9,668 bases of DNA from Corallincola sp. GTDB lineage: Bacteria > Pseudomonadota > Gammaproteobacteria > Enterobacterales > Neiellaceae. Where the stretch lies: NCBI GenBank assembly GCA_017998495.1, contig JAGOCY010000030.1, positions 1 to 9,668 on the forward strand, read 5' to 3'. A program made the position numbers and the translations under genes. The notes under the pieces are model-generated. The model was not told where the DNA came from and made no database searches. It saw only the letters and a list, made by a program, of their open reading frames with translations. This document shows, piece after piece, positions 1 to 9,668 of the stretch; within the stretch, counting starts at the first letter, position 1, and every line of letters starts with the position of its first letter.

Positions 1-718
1 GGGCTAACGGCTGCTCATCGCGCAGTGCCGCCAGGGTGGTGAGCACCAGCGGCAGCTGCAGCGGGCTGTTGCGCTGACCCTGATAACCGGCCAGCGGCAT
101 GGCCGGGGCATCGGTTTCCAGCACCAGCCAATCGATAGGGACTTCAGCCACAGTGCGCCGGGTCTTGGTCGCCCGCGGGTAGCTGATGGTGCCGCCAATG
201 CCCAGTTTGAGGCCGTGGCGGGCATATTGCGCCGCCAGCTCAGGCGGGCCAGAAAAGGCGTGGAGCACGCCTCCCTTGGGCAAACGGAACCCTTTGAGCA
301 GGGCCAGCAGCGGCTCGTGGGCCTGGCGCACATGCAGGATCACCGATTTGTTGAAGTCAACCGCCAGCGCCAGCTGGGCACTGAGCAGCTGCCGCTGCAA
401 CGCCAGATCGGCAGCGTCGATGGCCAGATCCAGCCCGCACTCCCCCACCGCCACACAGTCGGGGCGGGCCAGCCAGCCGGCCAGCTGGTGCAGATGCTGA
501 GGTTGATGCTGGTGCTGCCACCAGGGGTGAAAACCGTATGCGGCCACAGTGCCGCCACAGCTGGTGACCACTGCCGCCTGACGGGGGAAGTCAGCCAGAC
601 AGACGCCGGGGATCAGCAGCCGCTCGATGCCGGCGGCCCGGCACTGCGCCCATAACGCGGCCCGGTCGCCATCGAACTCGGCAAAATCGAGGTGACAGTG
701 GCTGTCAAATAGCGGCAT
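1..718 (-). CDS. yjjV: TatD-family metal-dependent hydrolase, YjjV-like (partial, C-terminus outside window)
   Basis: The minus-strand frame is open from an ATG at 718 to the window edge, giving 239 residues; it lacks only a short C-terminal piece compared with the usual ~260. TatD-family proteins are TIM-barrel metal-dependent phosphoesterases, often described as 3'-5' DNases acting in the cytoplasm; the physiological role of the YjjV branch is poorly defined. Visible family marks are HCHLD (H7, H9), GFHPWW (H64), GECGLD (E93), LHVR (H129), HAFSG (H153) and LETDAP (D203), which together supply the metal ligands. The stretch GGTISYPRATKTR (residues 175-187) is very like the matching part of E. 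coli YjjV as I remember it, hence the symbol. The start puts HxH at residues 7-9, as expected. No in-frame ATG lies further upstream and there is no good Shine-Dalgarno sequence. It is divergent from the kinase gene and unrelated to signalling by any visible evidence. Confidence 0.9.
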   Translation of the reverse strand, partial: MPLFDSHCHLDFAEFDGDRAALWAQCRAAGIERLLIPGVCLADFPRQAAVVTSCGGTVAAYGFHPWWQHQHQPQHLHQLAGWLARPDCVAVGECGLDLAIDAADLALQRQLLSAQLALAVDFNKSVILHVRQAHEPLLALLKGFRLPKGGVLHAFSGPPELAAQYARHGLKLGIGGTISYPRATKTRRTVAEVPIDWLVLETDAPAMPLAGYQGQRNSPLQLPLVLTTLAALRDEQPLA

Positions 719-804
719 GGCTAACGCCCGGGGCTGGTCACTGGCGATGAGCTTACACCGGAGAGACCCGTTTTCTACCTTGCTGCACAGTTTCGCGAGC
801 CCAA

Positions 805-833
805 TTGGCCCCGCCGGAACAGATGGTTAGACT
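805..833 (+). promoter_or_regulatory. Weak candidate sigma70-type promoter for the hybrid kinase
   Basis: TTGGCC (805-810) and TAGACT (828-833) each match four of six consensus bases and are separated by 17 bases, the optimal spacing. This would start transcription near 840 and leave a short leader of about 25 bases before the ATG at 866. The -35 overlaps the perfect 8-base palindrome CCAATTGG at 801-808. Two 4/6 matches occur easily by chance, so this is only a candidate. I see no convincing promoter for the divergent tatD-family gene in the same 147-base gap. Confidence 0.25.
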
Positions 834-865
834 CAAATCCAGAGATCAGACCAACAGCCGGCGCG

Positions 866-6744
<5,879 letters not shown>

Positions 6745-6748
<4 letters not shown>

Positions 6749-7704
6749 CCCAAGCCGCCCCTTACAGCGACAGCCCGGCCGCCAGCGTCCTTGCCGGCGA
6801 GCGCAAGCGGGTGCTGGTGGTGGATGACCAGATCACCAACATCCAGCTGCTCAACCACATTCTGCAACCCTTCGTGGATGTCTCCATGGCCCGCGACGGG
6901 CTGCAGGCGATCGCCCTCTGTGGCCAGGTGCGCCCGGATCTGGTGCTGCTCGATATCATCATGCCGGGCATCGATGGCATCGAGGTGTGCAAACGGCTCA
7001 AGGCCGATCCGGCGACCCGCGACATTCCGGTGATCTTCGTCACCGGCCGTGACACCGGCGAGGATGAAGCCGAAGGGCTGGATGCCGGTGCTGTCGATTT
7101 CATCACCAAACCCTTTCGCGCCCCGGCCGTGGTAGCGCGGGTGCGCAACCACCTGCTGCTTAAGGCCCAGGCGGATCTGCTGCGCCAGATGGCGTTTATC
7201 GATGGCCTGACCGGGGTATTCAACCGCCGTCGCTTCGATGAAGCGCTGGATGTCGAGTGGCGCCGCGCCCGCCGTAATGGCGAACCGCTGGCGCTGGTGA
7301 TGATCGATGTCGATCACTTCAAACTCTACAACGATCAGTTCGGCCATCAGGCCGGTGATGACTGCCTGCGCCAGATCGCGGTGGCCATGCGCCGCTGTCT
7401 GCGCCGTCCCGGCGATCTGCTGGCGCGTTACGGCGGTGAAGAATTTATCTGTCTGCTGCCGGGCACCGATGTCGATGGCGCCCGTATTGTTGCCGATGCC
7501 CTCGGCAAAGCGGTCGAGGCCCTGGCCCTCAAGGCGGCACCGGCCGCCAGCCATCCCCAGGTCACCATCAGCCGCGGTGTTGCCGCCACCACTGTCAGCG
7601 ACGATGACGGTAGCACGGCGTTGAAACAGGCGGCCGATACGGCCCTCTATCAGGCCAAACACAGCGGCCGGAACTGCACGGCGGCACAGCCCATCAGCGC
7701 CTAG
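6745..7704 (+). CDS. REC-GGDEF response regulator, diguanylate cyclase
   Basis: A 319-residue cytoplasmic response regulator predicted to make c-di-GMP from two GTP. The receiver domain (about residues 21-140) has VVDDQ (D27, D28), phosphoacceptor D70, T100 and the K122-P123 pair. The GGDEF domain (about 150-315) opens with [10 protein letters not shown] (from D153), has the metal-binding IDVDHFK (D188), and carries the active-site motif GGEEF at 230-234. RPGD at 221-224, five residues before that motif, is an intact RxxD inhibitory site, so product inhibition is expected. The ATG at 6745 overlaps the kinase stop (ATGA), which indicates translational coupling. The same frame stays open 27 codons further upstream to another ATG, but that would put the start deep inside the kinase and add a non-conserved leader. 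The likely phosphodonor is the upstream kinase through its Hpt domain (inference). The stop overlaps the cheB stop on the other strand. Confidence 0.95.
7701..7704. other. CTAG shared by two convergent stop codons
   Basis: TAG at 7702-7704 ends the plus-strand cyclase gene, and TAG read on the minus strand from 7703 to 7701 ends cheB. The two coding sequences overlap by the palindrome CTAG. No stem-loop with a T-run is visible between or just beyond the stops on either strand. Confidence 0.9.
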
Positions 7705-8753
7705 ACGCGGTTACCCTGGCCGCGGCGCTTCAGCTCGGCCAGCAAGGCTGGCGCTATCTCCTCCAGCGGCAACACACCACTGGCAGCCCCCAAGGCAATC
7801 GCTTCCCGTGGCATGCCAAAGACCACGCAGCTGGCTTCATCCTGGGCCAGGGTATAGCCACCCGCGTCGTGGATCTGGCGCAGACCGAAGGCGCCATCCT
7901 TGCCCATACCGGTCAGCAGCGCCGCCACCGCATTGGCCCCGGCCCAGTGGGCGACCGACTCAAACAGCAGATCGACTGCCGGCCGATGACGATTGACCGG
8001 CTCCTGCTGATGCAGGCAGGCGATGTAATCCGCCCCCGAGCGGGCGATCTCAAAGTGAAAATCACCCGGCGCGATATAGGCGTGGCCGGGCAGCAGGCGC
8101 TGACCATCCTGGGCCTCGGCGACCGTCAGCAGGGTCAGACGGTTAAGGCGTTCCGCATAGGAGCGGGTAAAACCGGCCGGCATATGCTGGGTGATCACCA
8201 CGGCCGGGCTGTTGGCCGGCAGCCCCAGTAGCACCTCCTTGATCGCCTCGGTACCGCCGGTAGAGGCGCCGATGGCGATCAGCTTTTCGGTACCCAGCAG
8301 CGGATAGGCCTTGCTGACACTGGCGGTTGGCGGGCCAGAGCGGCGGCGCCGCACATGAGAACTGGCCGCCGCCCGCACCTTCTCTTTCAGCTCCTCGGCG
8401 TAGGCCAGCATGCCGTCACGAATGCCGATGGCCGGCTTGGTGACAAAATCCACCGCCCCCAGCTCCAGCGCCCGCAGAGTGGCATCTGCCCCCTCGGCGG
8501 TCAGCGATGACACCATCACCACCGGCAACGGCCGCGCCTTCATCAGTTTTTCCAGAAAGGTCAGGCCATCCATGCGCGGCATCTCGACATCCAACGTCAG
8601 CACATCGGGCGCCTCACTGATGATCAGCTCGCGAGCGATGTAGGCATCGGGTGCCGCTCCCACCACCACAAAGTCGCGATCGGTGGCGAAGATCTGCTTG
8701 AGCAGTTCCCGGATCAGCGCCGAGTCATCAACAATCAACACCTTGATGGCCAT
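7701..8753 (-). CDS. cheB: CheB: chemoreceptor glutamate methylesterase / glutamine deamidase
   Basis: A cytoplasmic chemotaxis adaptation enzyme that removes methyl groups from receptor glutamates and deamidates receptor glutamines. It is activated by phosphorylation, normally from CheA. From the ATG at 8753 the protein is 350 residues, close to the usual ~350. The N-terminal receiver has VDDS (D9, D10), phosphoacceptor D55 in [12 protein letters not shown], and K106. An arginine-rich linker (about 134-140) leads to the esterase domain with GASTGGTEA (S164), ITQHMP (H190) and LTGMGKDGA (D286). The Ser-His-Asp triad has the same numbers as in E. coli CheB as I remember it. An in-frame ATG two codons upstream (8759) directly abuts the AAGG and is a poorer start. 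The gene follows cheD after eight bases, as the third visible gene of a cheR-cheD-cheB block. The stop shares CTAG with the convergent cyclase gene. Confidence 0.97.
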   Translation of the reverse strand: MAIKVLIVDDSALIRELLKQIFATDRDFVVVGAAPDAYIARELIISEAPDVLTLDVEMPRMDGLTFLEKLMKARPLPVVMVSSLTAEGADATLRALELGAVDFVTKPAIGIRDGMLAYAEELKEKVRAAASSHVRRRRSGPPTASVSKAYPLLGTEKLIAIGASTGGTEAIKEVLLGLPANSPAVVITQHMPAGFTRSYAERLNRLTLLTVAEAQDGQRLLPGHAYIAPGDFHFEIARSGADYIACLHQQEPVNRHRPAVDLLFESVAHWAGANAVAALLTGMGKDGAFGLRQIHDAGGYTLAQDEASCVVFGMPREAIALGAASGVLPLEEIAPALLAELKRRGQGNRV

Positions 8754-8758
8754 GGTCA

Positions 8759-8763
8759 TCCTT
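8759..8763 (-). promoter_or_regulatory. Shine-Dalgarno sequence deciding the cheB start
   Basis: On the minus strand AAGGA (8763 to 8759) sits five bases before the ATG at 8753 and overlaps the first base of the alternative ATG at 8759. It also overlaps the cheD stop codon TAA (8764-8762), so termination on cheD would bring ribosomes straight to the cheB start. Confidence 0.65.
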
Positions 8764-9361
8764 AAAACAGATCGACGTCGCCGCCACCGCCCTGCTGCTG
8801 ACGGATGCGCAGGCTGTACTCGGCTTCACGTTCGAGCAGGGTGCTGTTATGCAGCTGCTTGAGGGTTTTGAGCAGCACCCGGCCGCTGGCCGGAAAGAAG
8901 TAAACCTTGCGTGGATAGATATCGAGCAGGCTGCTGGCAACGATCGGGATGCGCTCGGTGACCAGATAGTCGGTGACAAACTGGGCGTTGCGCGGCCCGA
9001 CATTGGCCATGGTCAAGCCAGACAGCACATTGGCACCGCCAAAGATCTTGGCCTCAAACTGGCGACGATCGGCCCCCAGCTTGAGCAGCTGGTTGGTCAG
9101 CATCTCCATGGCGTACACACCATAGCGGGCCGACATCGACACCGGCGAATGCTCGTCGTTGCCGGGCAGCATAAAGTGGTTCATGCCGCCGATGCCGCTG
9201 CGGCGATCGCGCAGGCAGACGGAGACGCAGGAGCCAAGCACGGTCACCACCACCAGATCGCGAGTGGTGGCGAAGTATTCGCCGGGCAGGATCTTGACCG
9301 CCTCCATGTTCAGATGGCGGTCGAAATAGGTGTTGGCAGCCACCGGCTCCTGATGACTCAT
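8762..9361 (-). CDS. cheD: CheD: chemoreceptor glutamine deamidase
   Basis: A 199-residue cytoplasmic deamidase that converts specific glutamines of methyl-accepting chemotaxis proteins to glutamates, creating methylation sites. The core motifs are [11 protein letters not shown] with the predicted catalytic C45, and [10 protein letters not shown] with H62. T40 lies five residues before C45, but whether it fills the family's third catalytic position is unclear from my alignment. IFGGANV (about 110-116) is a further family block. The C-terminus is a charged helix followed by a glycine run and DVDLF. The ATG at 9361 overlaps the cheR stop by four bases (ATGA on the minus strand), showing translational coupling, and GGTGG lies four bases before the start. 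No cheC partner is visible in the window. CheD beside CheR and CheB is a common arrangement outside the enterics and puts the three receptor-modifying enzymes in one transcript. Confidence 0.96.
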   Translation of the reverse strand: MSHQEPVAANTYFDRHLNMEAVKILPGEYFATTRDLVVVTVLGSCVSVCLRDRRSGIGGMNHFMLPGNDEHSPVSMSARYGVYAMEMLTNQLLKLGADRRQFEAKIFGGANVLSGLTMANVGPRNAQFVTDYLVTERIPIVASSLLDIYPRKVYFFPASGRVLLKTLKQLHNSTLLEREAEYSLRIRQQQGGGGDVDLF

Positions 9362-9668
9362 GGGGCCACCCGGGCATGGCGATAGACGGTGCGACCGATC
9401 AGTTTCACCAGATGGCCGGCGTGACCAAAGCTCTCGGAGTGGCCGGCGAAAAACAGCCCTTGCGGCTGTAACAGCGGCATCAGCCGCTCCAATAACTGCA
9501 ACTGGGTCGGCCGGTCAAAATAGATCATGACGTTGCGACAGAAGATCGCATCCAGCCCGCCCTTCACCGGCCAGTCAGGCGCCAGCAGGTTGATCTGGCG
9601 GAACTGCAACAACTGACGGAGTTCATCCTTGACCCTTGCCTGCCCCTCGTGACTGCCACGGCCACGCA
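9358..9668 (-). CDS. cheR: CheR: chemotaxis protein methyltransferase (partial, N-terminus outside window)
   Basis: Only the last 102 residues are visible; the gene enters from the right edge. CheR transfers methyl groups from S-adenosylmethionine to receptor glutamates and opposes CheB. The visible part is the end of the Rossmann-type methyltransferase domain. It contains a GSHEGQARV-like segment matching the corresponding loop of E. coli CheR as I remember it, the conserved FCRNVMIYFD, and the late strand block LFFAGHSESFGH. It ends in VYRHARVAP. The stop codon overlaps the cheD start by four bases. A full-length protein would be about 270-290 residues, so roughly 170-190 residues and any promoter lie beyond the window. 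Confidence 0.96.
   Translation of the reverse strand, partial: RGRGSHEGQARVKDELRQLLQFRQINLLAPDWPVKGGLDAIFCRNVMIYFDRPTQLQLLERLMPLLQPQGLFFAGHSESFGHAGHLVKLIGRTVYRHARVAP

Noticed and set aside
215..655. Open frame of 146 residues on the plus strand across the TatD-family gene
   Set aside because: The minus strand encodes clear TatD metal-ligand motifs across the same bases, and the plus-strand product looks like low-information GC-rich shadow coding.
7705..7740. Possible bidirectional terminator just past the convergent stops
   Set aside because: There is only a short CCGCGG palindrome and scattered GC pairing. No extended stem and no T-run is present on either strand, and the bases are cheB coding sequence.

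Overview
The window looks like chromosomal DNA from a GC-rich gammaproteobacterium. The CheB, CheR and TatD/YjjV proteins closely resemble enterobacterial forms as I remember them, while an adjacent cheD and a very large PAS-rich hybrid kinase point outside the Enterobacteriaceae, for example to an Aeromonadales-, Shewanella- or Vibrio-like lineage. That lineage call is inference from protein character only. I see no rRNA, tRNA, insertion sequence, CRISPR array or phage gene.

Layout: (1) 1-718, minus strand: a TatD-family metal-dependent hydrolase of YjjV type, cut off at its C-terminus by the window edge. (2) 719-865: a 147-base divergent intergenic region with a weak candidate promoter facing right. 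(3) 866-6748, plus strand: a 1960-residue soluble hybrid histidine kinase with eight PAS domains, one GAF domain, HisKA, HATPase, two receiver domains and an Hpt domain. (4) 6745-7704, plus strand: a REC-GGDEF diguanylate cyclase whose start overlaps the kinase stop by four bases. (5) 7701-9668, minus strand: a chemotaxis adaptation block transcribed cheR-cheD-cheB, with cheR cut off at its 5' end by the window edge. The stop codons of the cyclase and cheB share the tetranucleotide CTAG.

How the genes may work together: the kinase has every conserved phosphorelay residue (His, Asp, Asp, His), and the translationally coupled cyclase has an intact receiver and an intact GGEEF site. The simplest reading is a multistep phosphorelay from a cytosolic multi-signal sensor to c-di-GMP synthesis. 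The first PAS domain carries the residues that bind heme and contact the ligand in the oxygen sensor FixL, so oxygen, NO or CO is a plausible input. The converging che genes encode the receptor methyltransferase, the receptor deamidase and the methylesterase/deamidase, so a c-di-GMP module and a chemotaxis module meet tail to tail. All families here are known. The interest lies in the specific architecture and arrangement, not in a clearly new system.
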